Positions 1 through 10,202 of a stretch of 64,000 bases of DNA are shown in pieces (position 1 is the first letter of the stretch; every line of letters starts with the position of its first letter). The stretch is from Clavaria fumosa. Its lineage: Eukaryota > Basidiomycota > Agaricomycetes > Agaricales > Clavariaceae. The position numbers were made by a program, and so were the translations under genes. A model generated the notes under the pieces. It was not told where the DNA came from. It did not search any database and saw only the letters and a list, made by a program, of their open reading frames with translations. Where the stretch lies: assembly GCA_951802425.1 (NCBI GenBank), contig OX637803.1, positions 3,162,001 to 3,226,000 of the forward strand, read 5' to 3'.

Positions 1-2
1 CT

Positions 3-3000
3 AAAGTAGGATCCGTGTATATTGTTCCCGCCCGTCGACACCATGTAAACCAGATTGCAAATGACAAGCCGTTGGTTCCCTTGTCGAAAGAGGCTGAGAG
101 GGCCAAGCACACCCTCAAGGACCTCACCTGTAAAAAACTCCCAGGATATAATGATGATGTGGACTGGGATACCGACCCCAGAACCACATATGGAAAAGGA
201 GGAGAACGACAACTAGACATGCCGGGATTCATAACCACACTGGACACTAAGGAAACCTACGACATCAAGTTACTAGTCGACTCTGGCTGCACGATGTCTG
301 TCATGGACCTAGAGTGGGCTGTGGCTAGGAAAATAAACCTTACGAGACTCGAAATGCCTATAGTATTCAAGAATATTGATGGCACTACGAATATCTCTGG
401 GGCCTTCAAGCATTCGGTAACCCTAAGACTCAACATTGGAGGCCACGTCGAAGTGAAACAATTCTTGTTGGGACGAGTGACCGGTCACCCGGCGATTCTG
501 GGGCACGATTGGCTACGGTACCACAACCCCAGCATCCGATGGTTCGAGAAATACATCCGCTTCGACAAGTGCAAGAAAAAGGACTGCCATATTGTGGATT
601 ACGGTTATGGCCTTCGAGGCCTGCACGAGACGGCAGCCACGCCTGATTGGAAGACCTCATACCCTCACGTTTTTGCTGGAAAGGCTGGCCAAAAACTGCC
701 GAAGTCCCTGCCGGGAATTGATTACGAGATCAAGTTCAAAAACGACCCCGGCTTCTTGCGTTCGAAAGTCTACCCGCTCACCAACAGGGAGGACGAAGCT
801 TTGAAGGCCTGGCTCAAAGAAAATTTGGAGAACGGCCGACTAGTGTGGGGAGAATCGGACTATGTTAGTCCGATCTTCTTCAAAGATGAAGGGGACAAGC
901 TACGACCCATCATCGACTATAAACGCCTGAACTCGTTTTGTGTCAAAGACATATACCCATTGCCCAGAATCGACGAGACGGTAGCAAGTTTGAAAGACGC
1001 CAAGATATTCACGAGCCTCGATGTAGAGTGGGGATATTGGAACGTTGCAATGGCAAAATGGGCACAAAAGCTCGCCGCAATAATCACGAAATATGGCACA
1101 GTGTGGCCCACGGTTATGCAGTTCGGATTGATGAATGCCCCGTCGGTCTTCCAACGAAGAATGAACTACATCTTGCGCACTCTGATAGCCACTGGAAAGG
1201 TCTTCGTGTACATCGATGATATCCTTATCGCGACCCGAACCCTCGAGGAACATCGACGCCTTGTGCACGAAGTATTCAGGGTGCTCCAAGACAACGACCT
1301 CTGCGTGCGAGAATCAAAATGCAAGCTGGAGCAGTCAGAAGTTACGTTCCTGGGACTGTTAATTTCAGAGGGCAGCATTCGACACTCGCCCAAGAAATGC
1401 AGGGGGATAGCCGAGTGGCCGGTACCAAAAAACAAACACGCTCTTCAAAAAGGAATCGGGTTACTAAACTACTTCCGAAGATTCATTCAGGGATTCGCCA
1501 CTATTGCCAAGCCGTTATACGAACTACTGAGTGACAACGCACCGTACATCTGGACGGACCGACAGGAACGTGCTTGGACGCATCTGATCGATATACTGCA
1601 GAGTGACGTAGTACTAGCAATTCCACAGGATAAAGGCAAATGGAAGATGGAGGTAGACGCGAGTAATTATGCCACCGGAGGAGTGCTATCACAGCAGCAA
1701 CCCGATGGCGTCTGGCGACCAGTAGACTTCATTTCGAAAACCTTCTCCCCGGCGGAGATGAATTATGCAACATATGACAAGGAGTTCTTAGCGATCATCA
1801 GGGGACTAGAAGAATGGCGCCACTACTTGCTAGGGGCCAAGGACCCTTTCGAGATCCACACCGACCATGCAAACCTTCAATATTTTCAAAAAAGTCAAAA
1901 GCTCAACCCTAGACAAACGCGATGGCAGTCAAAGCTACAGTGCTTTAATTTCGAGGTGAAATACAAACCAGGAAAAACAAACATGAAAGCGGACGCACTC
2001 TCCCGACGGCCAGACCACTGGGAGGGAACCGACAAGTATGAAAAACCCTCAGTACAAGTTTTCCCGGCCCACCGCCTTGCCACACTACTAATTCCTGAGC
2101 CGACGATCGACCAACTGCTCCTGGAAGCACATGCAAACACCGTGCCACCTAAAGCCACACCTTATAAGAAAGGAGTAGACGGATTTTTCAGACACGAAGG
2201 AAAAATCTGGGTACCCCAAGACCTGGTACACAAGGTGCTGATGGAGCTACATGACTCTCCGCTTGGAGGACATCCCGGACCCGAGAAGACTTTGGAAAGC
2301 GTCAACTGCCAATTCACATGGCCAGGGATGAAACAAGACGTAACGGAGTATGTGGACGGCTGTGAAAAGTGCCAAAGGACAAAACCTGACCGGACAAAAC
2401 GACGCGCACCCCTACACCCCCATGCGATACCGCCTTGCCCATGGCACACCATCACTTGGGACCTGATTGGACCGTTATCGAAGTCTGCCACGAACAACGC
2501 CATCCTCGTAATATGTGACAAATTGACAAAAATGACCCTACTGGAAGCCACGGACACGAAGCTCATGGCACTAGGGGCAGCAAAAATCCTGCGGGACCGT
2601 GTACTGCGTAGCCATGGAGTGCCCTGCAAAGTCGTAAGCGACCGAGGATCTCAATTTGTCTCAAACTTCATGGAAGAGTTCTACAAAATTATTGGTATAA
2701 AGGGGAACCCAAGCACAGCCTACCATCCGCAAACCGACGGACAAACGGAAAGAATGAACCAGGAAGTAGAAATCTACCTGCGCTCGTATGTCGACTTCAT
2801 GCAAGACGATTGGTCGGACTGGCTACCCACTGCGGAATTCGCCCTGAACAACCGACAACACTCCGTGACCAAATACAGTCCTTTCTTCTTAAACTATGGT
2901 TTTCATCCTCGTATGGGTGACATTAGCCTGCCCGACGTACCGCACACCCCGGAAGCCTCTGACTTCGCCATAAAATTGCAGGAAGCCAGAGAGAATGCCA

Positions 3001-3533
3001 AAAAGGCCATGGAGAAAGCCGCGCAATACATGAAAACCGCCTACGATAAACATAAGAATAAAAAAACATTGGACTACAAGAAAGGGAACCTAGTCTGGTT
3101 AGATGCCACCAACCTGAACACGGAACGACCGGTAGAAAAGCTCACAGACAGAAGGGTTGGCCCCTTCGTGGTTATAGAAAAAGTAGGACCGGCCGCCTAC
3201 CGACTCAACCTACCCGCGACTTGGAAGATCCACCCGGTGTTCAACGAGGGGCTACTTACGCCGTATAAGGAAGGAAAGTTCCCCAATCAGACTCCGGATG
3301 AACGCCCACCTCCCGAATTGATCGACGATCACTTGCAATACGACGTGGAAGAAGTACTGAAGAGCCGGAGACATAGACGTAAGTTGCAGTATCTGGTGAA
3401 ATGGGCCGGCTATCCCCACGAGGACAACACGTGGGAGCCGAAGGCGAACCTGAAGAAAGCGGCGGAAGCGATTGCAGATTTCCATCAAAGGCACCCTGAA
3501 GCGACACGTGCTCTCACGGTGTCTTTTACCTGA
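3..3533 (+). CDS. pol: Ty3/gypsy Pol polyprotein (protease, RT, RNase H, integrase, chromodomain), 5' partial
   Basis: The frame is open from the window edge; no ATG is visible, so the start lies outside and the N terminus is incomplete. Counting residues from base 15, the domains in order are: a retropepsin-like protease with VDSGCT near residue 90; reverse transcriptase with LRPIIDYKRLN near 300, FGLMNAPSVFQ near 375 and the catalytic YIDD near 398; RNase H with VDAS near 546 and HTDHANL near 615; an integrase HHCC finger at about 745-787; the integrase D,D,E at about 816, 875 (SDRGSQF) and 911 (TDGQTERMNQ); and a chromodomain with LVKWAGY and NTWEP near 1125-1143. The chromodomain is expected to steer insertion to marked chromatin. 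All catalytic motifs look intact, so the enzyme could be active. Confidence 0.95.
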   Translation, partial: KVGSVYIVPARRHHVNQIANDKPLVPLSKEAERAKHTLKDLTCKKLPGYNDDVDWDTDPRTTYGKGGERQLDMPGFITTLDTKETYDIKLLVDSGCTMSVMDLEWAVARKINLTRLEMPIVFKNIDGTTNISGAFKHSVTLRLNIGGHVEVKQFLLGRVTGHPAILGHDWLRYHNPSIRWFEKYIRFDKCKKKDCHIVDYGYGLRGLHETAATPDWKTSYPHVFAGKAGQKLPKSLPGIDYEIKFKNDPGFLRSKVYPLTNREDEALKAWLKENLENGRLVWGESDYVSPIFFKDEGDKLRPIIDYKRLNSFCVKDIYPLPRIDETVASLKDAKIFTSLDVEWGYWNVAMAKWAQKLAAIITKYGTVWPTVMQFGLMNAPSVFQRRMNYILRTLIATGKVFVYIDDILIATRTLEEHRRLVHEVFRVLQDNDLCVRESKCKLEQSEVTFLGLLISEGSIRHSPKKCRGIAEWPVPKNKHALQKGIGLLNYFRRFIQGFATIAKPLYELLSDNAPYIWTDRQERAWTHLIDILQSDVVLAIPQDKGKWKMEVDASNYATGGVLSQQQPDGVWRPVDFISKTFSPAEMNYATYDKEFLAIIRGLEEWRHYLLGAKDPFEIHTDHANLQYFQKSQKLNPRQTRWQSKLQCFNFEVKYKPGKTNMKADALSRRPDHWEGTDKYEKPSVQVFPAHRLATLLIPEPTIDQLLLEAHANTVPPKATPYKKGVDGFFRHEGKIWVPQDLVHKVLMELHDSPLGGHPGPEKTLESVNCQFTWPGMKQDVTEYVDGCEKCQRTKPDRTKRRAPLHPHAIPPCPWHTITWDLIGPLSKSATNNAILVICDKLTKMTLLEATDTKLMALGAAKILRDRVLRSHGVPCKVVSDRGSQFVSNFMEEFYKIIGIKGNPSTAYHPQTDGQTERMNQEVEIYLRSYVDFMQDDWSDWLPTAEFALNNRQHSVTKYSPFFLNYGFHPRMGDISLPDVPHTPEASDFAIKLQEARENAKKAMEKAAQYMKTAYDKHKNKKTLDYKKGNLVWLDATNLNTERPVEKLTDRRVGPFVVIEKVGPAAYRLNLPATWKIHPVFNEGLLTPYKEGKFPNQTPDERPPPELIDDHLQYDVEEVLKSRRHRRKLQYLVKWAGYPHEDNTWEPKANLKKAAEAIADFHQRHPEATRALTVSFT

Positions 3534-3634
3534 GTGATCACACACTCAGGGTCGAGTACCTAAAAAGAAAACCGCAAGCAACTCTGCCGACCAAACACCT
3601 TCTTCCTCTCCCCCCACAACCTACACCCACTGCC

Positions 3635-4387
3635 ATGCCGCCCGAACGCACCCCTCAGACCCCACGCCGCGGAATGTACGCCCGCCGTGCCACAGGATGG
3701 CCGAACCACCTGCCACGCCCCCCTCCCGCTGAGACCACCCGCCAACGACCTGCACTCGACCTGCGACCTGGACCGGACCCGCGAGGCACGCCGCCGGCCC
3801 TCCAACGCCCACCGTCGTCCCCCGGGACAACTGCTCGCATGCGCCATATCTTAGATGCGGTGCGGATCCCCCACGCACGCCGAGTATTAGGGCTGGACCC
3901 TCCGCCGCTGATGACGGACGACCCCCCTTCACGGATACCGCAGTTCCGACAGAACCGAGAGCTCCTGGAGCCTGAGGACGACGTCTGGCTTCGCAGGATG
4001 GCTGAACGGCTCAGCGTGAGCTTTAGCCGCGCGATGTGGACCGAGTTACGAGGACTACAGTTCGAGCAGCAACGACGCGTCCTCCGCGCCTCCCCCATCC
4101 TCGTCGAGATATGGGTGAATTCCCGGAGCTCAAGGCTGCGATTCGAGGTGCCATTACCGCCCGAGCCTATCCTACAGGAAGAATGGGCCGTACACCACAG
4201 CCGTACAGGACCCCCCTGGGTCATACCCGTTTCCACCGAGGTCATGACCCCATGGATTGTCCCCGCCGACGCCTACGAGCACCCTCTCGTGCCCGACACA
4301 CGCGACACAAGTTTCGACCCACCCACCGAACTCGAGCCACCGTCCCAACCACCGCCACACGAACACGAGGGGAGCCCGGAAGCTTAG
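3635..4387 (+). CDS. Second ORF downstream of gypsy pol, unknown product
   Basis: A 250-codon ORF begins 102 bp after the pol stop and ends about 39 bp before the probable LTR, so it lies inside the element. The protein is proline- and arginine-rich at its N terminus (about residues 1-70). Its middle part, about 85-190, has mixed composition and looks able to fold (for example RRMAERLSVSFSRAMW), and its tail is acidic and proline-rich. I do not recognise a family. It could be an accessory protein of this chromovirus lineage or a remnant of an extra gag-like gene. GC-rich codon use means chance openness cannot be excluded, but the clean fit between the pol stop and the LTR argues for a real gene. 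Confidence 0.5.
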   Translation: MPPERTPQTPRRGMYARRATGWPNHLPRPPPAETTRQRPALDLRPGPDPRGTPPALQRPPSSPGTTARMRHILDAVRIPHARRVLGLDPPPLMTDDPPSRIPQFRQNRELLEPEDDVWLRRMAERLSVSFSRAMWTELRGLQFEQQRRVLRASPILVEIWVNSRSSRLRFEVPLPPEPILQEEWAVHHSRTGPPWVIPVSTEVMTPWIVPADAYEHPLVPDTRDTSFDPPTELEPPSQPPPHEHEGSPEA

Positions 4388-4425
4388 CGGATCCGTCGAG
4401 ACGCCGGACCACAGGGAGGGAACTA

Positions 4426-4754
4426 TGTTAGACTTTCACCGTATCACCTTTCACCATATCACTCCCCTTCTTTTCCTCCCTCCACACCATGCACACACCC
4501 TCCCCCATCACATATCACATGCCGCGTGCCCTCCCCTCTTCTATTTCATCGCCATGACTCATGCCATACCTCGTTGTCTACGCATGCCGGCTTCTACCTA
4601 TTATGACTCATCTCGACTCGTATTGCTGTACGTATATATAGTAACTACACCAGTAACAACCTCCTCAGGTTGTTACTTCCTATCACATACCTCCTTTGCT
4701 CCTATTCGACCGACTCTGCCTGAGTTCCTCGAATTCCCGGGAGTCAACGCGACA
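4426..4754 (+). repeat. Probable 3' LTR of the gypsy element
   Basis: The sequence starts TGTTAGACTTTCACC directly after a purine-rich tract, carries a TATA-like stretch (GTATATATAG near 4632-4641), and can end in CGACA at 4754. The start is supported by the polypurine tract. The end is a guess from the usual TG...CA rule, since no second LTR is in view. Confidence 0.5.
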
Positions 4755-6085
4755 ATTGTTGACAAGCTGCCCCTGAGATCTCAGACTATTGACCATTTAA
4801 CCCAAAATGCAAAGGCGAGGGTACGTACGTTGGAATGCTGCGGCCTACAGGGTGTTGCATTGCCTTAGGTGACCTGAAACATGAGGGTAAGTGTGCAAAT
4901 CCAAAAGCTACTACATAACTTACTTTGAAATTACAACTTGAACTTTCTTAGATGTGCATTCAGGTGTAGGAGACACAGGGGGGTGTGGCCATCGTCAATG
5001 TCTGTGTCTCCATCACTACAAGATGTTTCAATCTGTAATGATGCCATGAGGATACAATGTGACGTACTGGCTGCCCTCTTCAACATCAACAATCAGATGT
5101 GATTTCTTGAATAACCTTACAGCTAGAGTGAGAATGAAGGGGAGTCAGAGTAGAATTCTACCCACATCTTAGCTCACTTCAGAGTTCTAAGGGAAGGAGT
5201 CAGGCATGAGAATAACACGGGAAATGTCACCTACTTCAGTGCATCATCAGGTTCTGGGGAGGAAACAAGGTGATGCTTGCCACTAAATGAATCATGCCAG
5301 GGTGTAAATGTGAAATCAAATCTGAAAGGAAGTAACTTCATGACACTGACCATTTCAAAGGGCTTGAGGGTGAAGAAGCAGCCTTCCCAGTATCAGCATT
5401 CCCATCAGAGATAGAAATCCTGAATAATGGGTGAGGCAAGAACTCTTAAGGGTGGGAAAAGACAGCACATAGTATCTATATCGCTGAAAGATGATTCAGC
5501 TTTGGGCAGCCATATCATGCAGACTGGCCTACCTCTCCACCGCAACATGACTGTTGGGCAATTGACTTTTCCCTTGTTTCAAGGGTGATCTGCGATGGAA
5601 AAGTTAGATCATGGGTTGGGCATAACAGCCAGAAGAATAATACATATGTTGAAGGGGTTGCAGCAGACTTGGGAGCTCTATGACGAGATGGCATGGCCAA
5701 ACCAGCAATGAAGCCAAGAAAATGATATTTGGGAGAGGGCCTCTGAGGGATGACCAGAACGCACAAGAAGGGGGAGCTGAGGAATAATTTAAACGCAGTC
5801 TGAAGGTATAAAAGTGTTTTCAGATGGTAGTTGATTTTATTCCAAAGGAAAAGTCATACCATTTCAGAGGCTAGATGGGCCCTGTGCCTGCAGGGTCATA
5901 ATGACAGTCTTTTGCAGAAGAAGCTTCTAGCTTCTTCAATTGACAAGTTTGAATGCTGCATGCCTCAGAAGTTTGAATGTGTGGGTGAAATATGAAAGGG
6001 TCAGTGCGTGAAAATTCACATTTAGGACAAGGAAAAATACACCAACTAACCTAGAAACTGACTAAAATGCTTGTTTAGGGTTTTT
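4755..6085. other. Non-coding or decayed sequence
   Basis: No convincing gene. Near 4965-5015 a short inverted repeat (GGAGACACAG / CTGTGTCTCC) could form a hairpin. A plus-strand stretch at about 5500-5770 reads open apart from one TGA in one frame (PTSPPQHDCWAIDFSLVSR), so it may be a decayed exon, but I cannot place it in a family. Confidence 0.4.
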
Positions 6086-6500
6086 CAGGGACAGGATGGA
6101 CATCCATCAGAAATTAGTCCTTATCCAATTGAGGTGAGAAGGTGCATTGCACATGCTTGCTATTAGAGCGGGGAAGATAGGGCTGCTAAAGACATTCTAA
6201 GAAGAATATTGCTTACCAAATGTAGCAGGCACAGCCAGACATAGTCAGGGTACAGGTGTGTTAGACGGCAACAGACCTTATGGACCAAGACATTTAGAGT
6301 GATCCAGGGACAGAATGGATATCCATCAGAAAGTAGTCCCTTTCCAATTGAGGTGAGAATGTGCATTGCACATGCTTGCTATCAGAGTGGTCAAGGCAGG
6401 GTCATTAATCATATTCTAAAAAGAATCTTGCTTACAAAATGTAGCATATGGAGCCATAGTCTGGGTGCAGGTGCATTAGATGGCGATAGAGCCCTGAGGC
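6086..6500 (+). repeat. Diverged tandem duplication of a coding-like segment, about 219 bp period
   Basis: Two copies begin at about 6086 and 6305 with the shared start CAGGGACAG(G/A)ATGGA. Both encode a similar peptide in the same relative frame: GQDGHPSEISPYPIEVRRC in the first copy and GQNGYPSESSPFPIEVRMC in the second, followed by IAHACY and later ILLTKCS. The first copy has a stop after IAHACY. Conservation at the protein level suggests both derive from an exon that was once translated. The family is unknown. Confidence 0.6.
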
Positions 6501-6725
6501 TGAATGAAGAAAGAAAAGATGGTAAAGAGGGTGAAAAAAAGGCTCCCCTCCAAAGAACTCACGCACTCTCTCTTTACACACCTCTCGTGCTTATTGTCAC
6601 ATCCCATGAACAGATTTTATCAAAGTGGACCAGCTGGTAAGCTCAAATTTTTCATAAGTGAAGAGACTCTGAGTTGTGCCAATGGCAGCTGAGAGGCTGG
6701 AGGCTGAGGCAACTGCTCAACATGA

Positions 6726-7770
6726 AGGACCCCTTCAGTCAAGATATCTGAGCACTTTGACGAAGGTAAGGTCAAATATGTCAGCGAAGACCAGATGCTC
6801 ACAAGAAGGCAGAGCTATCTTGATACTCCTCTATTTCAAGTGCGGTATGAAAGTAGTACTCATCAGTATGAATTGGTGAAAGCTGGGTCTGTGGACGAAC
6901 CTGAGGACATCACACTGCGTTTGACTGGAGTCATCATCCGTTGCTGTTTGCCTCCCATCTTGGAAACACCCAAGTAAGCTGTTTACAAGGATTCAAGCTT
7001 TGACTCACATTATGCTTTCACAGAGAACTGAAGAACCTGCTCCAAGAAGTGACTGTCATGGGTTTAGACACACAAAAGTTCAAAGCTGCCATGGAGGGAA
7101 TAGTCGCCATTCACAGCACCTTTACCAAGCGTATCTATTCTGGCCATTTGCTAGATTGGACTCCACAGGTCATCAATGGATGGAAGAGTATCAGAGCTGG
7201 CAGCCGATACTTTACCACTGGCCCAGCATCTGCAGATGCAGAGATCGTTCCTTTCCTTTCATCAGTCGATCCAGAAGGTATCTTGGGGTCAGTGGATAAA
7301 CACAGGTTCCGCCATACTATCGACAACGATGTAGGCTACTTCAAGAGGGAGGTGAAGGGCAATCAGAAATTCAAGTATGTCATTGTAATATCAGTTAATT
7401 ATAAGTCAAACGGTTTATGGATCTGAAGGTACATACCCACCAGCCCTGACATATTCTCCATAGGAGATATTGTGGAGATAAGGGTTTCATTTCGCACTGT
7501 ACCCATCAGTTCACAACCAAGACGTCTGAAGCTGGGTATTATCCTTCGATCGCTGGCTTTGATTGACAATTCCTTTACCAAAGTGAGTAACGCTTTAAGG
7601 AATGTCCATATAAATGAACTTCAGTTACCTTTCAGGAAGCTTCGCTTGCCCTTGCACAGTCTGAATTGGAGGCACTGCAAGCCAACAAATCACTAAAAAG
7701 AAAATTGAATTTCTCAGACATTGAGAGTGAATCTGAGGGTGAGGAGCGCCTCACAAGGCTGAGAATTTAG
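6726..7770 (+). pseudogene. Spliced hypothetical basidiomycete gene, 3' four exons
   Basis: Four exons join in one frame: 6726(or later)-6973, 7024-7374, 7444-7582 and 7636-7770, with GT-AG introns of 50, 69 and 53 bp. The second exon encodes a folded-looking segment (LDWTPQVINGWKSI). The third carries IGDIVEIRVSFRTVP and LGIILRSLALI, motifs I associate with a repeated hypothetical family in mushroom genomes. The last exon is charged (KRKLNFSDIESESEGE) and ends at TAG 7768-7770. An in-frame TGA at 6723-6725 closes the frame upstream, so an earlier exon must join after it or the 5' end is lost. The duplicated segment at 6086-6500 may be part of the same gene. Function is not known, and I call it a probable 5'-broken copy. 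Confidence 0.55.
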
Positions 7771-8269
7771 GAAGTATGCAGAGTTGGCACATTGTGGATG
7801 GATCCTTTACTTCACATTACAATGAGGATATACGTTAATTAATGATATCTTGAGTAGTGCATAAAGAATATATTTTATAGCCACTCACTCCAAGGATACA
7901 GAAGGTTTTGGCAGGTGAGGTGAGAGGCATTGATATTGAGGTGTTGGAGTGACGTGCTGCAGCCTGCGAGGTGAGGATAACACAGCTTGAAAAAAAAAAA
8001 GCTTACCTAATCTGGTTGGCTCGTCGCCGCAGCCCACTTACCGTTGCCCACTCCCCACTCGTTATCTCCCACTCCCCACTCGTTACCTCCCACTCCCCAC
8101 TCATTATCTCCCACTCCCCACTCATTACCTCCGTCACCCCCTAGTCGCCGCTCGCCATCGCCGTCACTCCTTGCTCGCCGCTTGCCATCACCATCACCCC
8201 TACTTGCCGCTCGCCATCGCCATCTCTGCCCAATCCCTACTCGCTGTGGCTGCCCACCCCCCCTCGTCG

Positions 8270-9500
8270 CCACCTGGTCCCCGCTGCTCGCCACCTGGTC
8301 CCCGCTCCTCGCTGCCTGCTCCCCACTGCTCGCCGCCTGCTCGCCGCCTGTTCCCCACTGCTCGCTGCCTGTTCCCCGCTGCTCGCTGCCTGCTCCCCGC
8401 TGCTCACTGCCTGCTCCCCACTGCTTGCCACCTGTTCCCCGCTGCTCGCTGCCTGCTCCCCGCTGCTCGCTGCCTGCTCCCCGCTGCTCGCTGCCTGTTC
8501 CCCGCTGCTCACCACCTGCTCCCCGCTGCTCGCTGCCTGTTCCCCGCTGCTCACTGCCTGCTCCCCGCTGCTCGCTGCCTGCTCCCCACTGCTCACTGCC
8601 TGTTCCCCGCTGCTCACCACCTGCTCCCTGCTGCTCCCTGCTGCTCACTGCCTGCTCCCCGCTGCTCGCTGCTGCTCGCTGCCTGCCCCCCGCTGCTCCC
8701 CGCTGCTCCCTGCTGCTCACTGCCTGCTCCCCGCTGCTCGCTGCCTGCTCCCCGCTGCTCGCTGCCTGCTCCCCACTGCTCCCCACTGCTCCCTGCTGCT
8801 CGCTGCCTGCTCCCCGCTGCTCCCCATTGCTCGCTGCCTGCTCCCCGCTGCTCCCCATTGCTCGCTGCCTGCTCCCCGCTGCTCCCCATTGATCGCTGCC
8901 TGCTCCCCACTGCTCCCCATTGCTCGCTGCCTGCTCCCCACTGCTCCCCATTGCTCGCTGCCTGCTCCCCGCTGCTTGCCGCCTGCTCCCCGCTCCTCGC
9001 CATCTGCTCACCCCCTGCTCCCCGTTCGTCCTCTGCCACCTAGTCACCGCTGCTCCCTGCTCGCCGCCTGCTCCCGCTCCTCGCCGTCTGCTCGCCGTCT
9101 GCTCGCCCCCTGCTCGTCCCCTGCCCCCTTGTCGCTGCCTGCTCCCTGCTGGCCACCTGCTCGCCGTCGCCCACTCCCTGCTCACCGCCTGGTCCCTGCT
9201 CACTGCCTGGTCCCTGCTCGCCTGGTCCCTGCTCACTGCCTGGTCCCTGCTCACCTGGTCCTGCTCCCTGCTCCTTGCTTTCCTGCTCCCTGCTCCTTGC
9301 TTGCCTGCTCCCTGCTCCTGCTCCTTGCTTGCCTGCTCCCTGCTCCTTGCTTGCCTGCTCCCTGCTCCTTGCTCGCCTGCTCCCTGCTCCCCGCTCGCCT
9401 GCTCCCTGCTCCCCGCTCGCCTGCTCCCTGCTCCCCGCTCGCCTGCTCCCTGCTCCCCGCTCGCCTGCTCCCTGCTCCCCGCTCGCCAGCTCCCTGCTTG
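8270..9500. repeat. GC-rich minisatellite, 21-22 bp units
   Basis: From about 8280 to 9000 the plus strand repeats a 21 bp unit of the form CTGCCTGCTCCCCGCTGCTCG with many substitutions and short-unit variants. From about 9290 to 9485 the unit is 22 bp (GCTCGCCTGCTCCCTGCTCC plus CC). Long ORFs on both strands here are by-products of the repeat. Confidence 0.9.
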
Positions 9501-9529
9501 CTCTCCACTCCCTGCTTGCCTTTCACTGC

Positions 9530-9835
9530 CCTTCGCACTACTGCCTCCCTGAGGTACCCCAGCCCTTTGGTCTCCTCTGGGGATGTGCCTTTCAGGCACG
9601 GCGCACCGGCAGGACTCAAAGCCATACTGGCTTCCTCGCCTTTCGCAATACTGCCTCCCTGAGGCACCTCCCAGCCCTTCGGTCCCCTCTGGGGATGTGC
9701 CTTTCAGGCACGGCGCGCCAGCAGGACTCGCCTTTTGCAATACTGCCTCCATGAGGCACCTCCCAGCCCTTCGGTCCCCTTAGGGGAAGCGCCTTTCACG
9801 TATGGCGCACCAGAGGGAAAGCCACAGCAGCTTTT
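9530..9835. repeat. Three tandem copies of a structured unit of about 90-113 bp
   Basis: Copies start at about 9534, 9647 and 9738. Each carries ACTGCCTCCCTGAGG, then CCCAGCCCTTCGGTCCCC, CTGGGGATGTGCCTTTCAGG and GGCGCACC/GGCGCGCC. Within a unit CCCAG and CTGGGG can pair across the TTCGG loop, so a small hairpin is possible. Origin is unknown. Confidence 0.7.
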
Positions 9836-10202
9836 ATGTCTAAATAGAGTACAATGTTAATCTTTGAAGGCAGCGAGGTATGAAGCCTGGAGTGATTGTC
9901 AGCAAGTGTGGCTGTACACATGTGTGGCATGTGGCTGTACATGTTGAGGCGCCTGAGGTGGGTGTAGGGTGCAGGGCAACATCTCAGATCTCAGCACTGA
10001 ACCGCAACATGGACCCATCCATCACACATGCTTTAATGCTTACAATGGTGTTCCTCACCCTTCTTCACCATGGCTATTGTCTGGCTGTGGAATTTTCACA
10101 AGTGAGTCAGTCTTCCAGAATGTTTATATCTGTACACAACCACCATTTGTACAAGATACAGCCGTTGCATGGCCATTGTTTGAGGGAGGGATATCTTAGT
10201 AT
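9836..10202. other. No gene recognised
   Basis: This spacer lies between the minisatellite and the Helitron region. Short ORFs overlap on the plus strand but none shows a motif or support. Confidence 0.4.

Larger units (their letters stand above)
1..4754 (+). mobile_element. Ty3/gypsy chromovirus, 3' part
   Basis: This is an LTR retrotransposon cut by the left edge of the window, so its 5' LTR and gag are not visible. What remains is an intact pol reading frame, a second ORF, a purine-rich stretch at about 4411-4422 that fits a polypurine tract, and a probable 3' LTR starting TGTTAGAC at 4426. The chromodomain at the end of pol identifies the chromovirus branch. The lack of stops in 1,170 codons suggests a young insertion, unlike most other elements here. 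The right boundary is uncertain because the 5' LTR cannot be compared. Confidence 0.85.

Noticed and set aside
8007..9752. 581-codon minus-strand ORF (GAGSEQRGAGSEQ type)
   Set aside because: It is a direct product of a 21 bp repeat lacking stops; both strands are open across it and there is no non-repeat domain.
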